This document shows, piece after piece, positions 62,559 to 64,000 of a stretch of 64,000 bases of DNA. Each line of letters starts with the position of its first letter. Positions within the stretch are counted from its first letter, which is position 1. The stretch lies in contig NC_068365.1 of assembly GCF_020536995.1 (NCBI RefSeq), positions 34,401,567 to 34,465,566 of the forward strand, in the 5' to 3' direction. The DNA is from Dreissena polymorpha. Lineage: Eukaryota > Mollusca > Bivalvia > Myida > Dreissenidae. The notes below the pieces were generated by a model. It was given only the letters and a program-made list of their open reading frames with translations. It did no database searches and was not told the DNA's origin. The translations under genes were made by a program, and so were the position numbers.

Positions 62559-64000
62559 CTTAAAAAAAATATATAAAGATTTCAATACCATATTGTTAAT
62601 CAAACCAAGTCGAATGAAGCATTTTTATTACGATAAATATTATTTGTTCCAGGACCTACGTCTTTTATTTAAGCATAATGATACAACTCTAAAATACAAA
62701 ACAAAAATATTCCAAAAAACTATAACATACACATATAGAAGAAATACAAATAGTAGAAAATATAACAGTAATTTTATAAACATTTTTTTGTTTATTAGCG
62801 AAGTCATTAATGTAAAACATGCAAAATAATAACATTCAAGTTTATTAAGTCCGTCATAAGAAATTACCTTAAACAAACGTTTGAAATACAAAATATATTT
62901 TGTATTAAAACATATAAAGGTTTATACACAACAAGTGGAACTTATTCAGAATTGTTCACGTCTACATAGGTTCAAAAATTAAGAAACCGTGCATCACTTC
63001 ATAAATATTAGCGCGTGAGTAACGTTTAAGGGGATTTTGTTATCCACACGAGGCTTAACATTCATATAATAATTGCCACACAATGCAACTACTAAAATGG
63101 TACATAAGGCACAAAGAGAAATGCATATGTTTGTAAATGGAATTACATAATGCATGCATTAAATGCTTTATATTGATAAAACATATATATTTGTTTGTAT
63201 TAAACTGTCTTTGTAAATTTGAACCAAAAGCATTTATGGATAGTATATTTGCAATTGTGATTTGTGAGTTGAAGATAATCGTGCACAAACAAACGATTAA
63301 CGAGAACTTAAAATATTGGTCATGTTTTAAACTAACTACAATTAACAAGTTAACTTTAAAACAACCACTCAAAACAAAGTACTGTTTGGTCGATGAGTCA
63401 CGCTCATTGAATTTGATTTTTTAAATCACGAACATCTAGAGTGCCAAACACCGAAACTACACGATTTGAAAAATACCATGGGCAAAATTCACGAAATAAC
63501 TTGTATTTTTGTATACGAACTGTTCTTAAAAATTAGCATAAGTGAAGTATATTCCTTATGAATGAACACGTTGTTTGTATCCACAAAGCCGATTTACCAT
63601 GATTATTTATTTGGTATTCCATAATGTTTGTTAATGTTTTTTCTACGTAAAATCGTATTCGCATAAGAAATATTTTCATATATATAATTAAAAGCAGAAA
63701 CAGCCATTACAGGTTTCAATCATTCAAACCCCGTTTAAAAGTGTAAATTTTGATTTATAACTGATTATTTTTGCTTACAAAATGAGTTTTTTCACTAGGA
63801 AATTTATATCCCATAGGATTTTGCGTTTTCCCATGGGATTGTTTTTTCCCATGGGATTTTTTTACAATGGGAATAATTTTCCCATAATTTGAAGATGGAA
63901 AAAAATCCTTCCTTTTTTTTGTAATATAAAAATCCAATTTTTTCAAAAGGAAAACAAAATAACATGAGAACGATTTTATTATTTTCAGGCATGTATTCAT
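62559..64000. other. AT-rich DNA; small CCATGGGATT repeat near the end
   Basis: No exon recognised. About 63810-63880 has several TTTTCCCATGGGATT-like units in tandem, partly palindromic (CCCATGGG). Open frames here are driven by poly-A/T runs. Confidence 0.45.

Overview
The window looks like nuclear DNA of a bivalve mollusc. It is strongly AT-rich and gene-poor, its genes have many short exons, and it is full of interspersed repeats of types I associate with bivalves: GACCTTGACC-rich repeats, 'ACAAGAGGGC' repeats, ACGCCCGTC elements, GACG/GACA arrays and many short foldback elements. The foldback at 51.63-51.87 kb and the half copy near 53.2 kb resemble a family I recall as abundant in dreissenid mussels. 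That attribution is from memory and unverified. No operon, CRISPR array or prokaryotic signal was seen.

Layout. 0.8-4.7 kb (minus): a five-exon Myb/SANT-like gene that I assembled by phase-matched splice sites. A tRNA-bearing TTAA-flanked miniature element lies 13 bp past its stop codon. 5.88-6.0 kb: a concentric perfect palindrome. 10.6-11.5 kb (minus): unexplained coding-like segments. 14.7-15.2 kb: a long CTA/TAG microsatellite. 18.96-19.38 kb: a foldback element. 22.14-23.2 kb: a 58/60-bp satellite. 23.9-24.5 kb and 39.6 kb: two members of a foldback family whose arms differ in sequence but stay complementary. 25.7-29.2 kb (plus): an apparently intact inhibitor-of-apoptosis gene (BIR-UBA-RING). 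31.0-32.6 kb: a nested composite repeat. 33.65-34.05 kb: further hairpins. 37.6-37.9 and 58.9-59.1 kb: two copies of a repeat carrying a tRNA-like core.

40.2-42.8 kb (minus): a Crypton-type tyrosine recombinase gene (DUF3504-like) with recognisable catalytic residues and at least two introns. 43.9-45.7 kb (plus): a decayed, 5'-truncated duplicate of the IAP gene that keeps its introns. 45.9-49.9 kb (minus): a broken fossil of a DIRS-like tyrosine-recombinase retroelement, with an SGNH-hydrolase-like domain upstream. 55.6-58.3 kb (minus): a decayed L2/CR1-type LINE. 61.13-61.62 kb: a second TTAA-flanked miniature element. 62.2-62.6 kb (minus): a coding-like exon, possibly a kinase C-lobe tail, with one internal stop. 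The remaining sequence is AT-rich intergenic or intronic DNA.

How the pieces relate. The two best host genes are unrelated in function: a DNA-binding Myb/SANT-like protein and a probable E3 ubiquitin ligase that restrains cell death. The IAP duplicate lies between two mobile elements, Crypton-like and DIRS-like, fitting expansion and decay of IAP genes in a transposon-rich neighbourhood. All functional statements rest on motif recognition by eye. No search was run.
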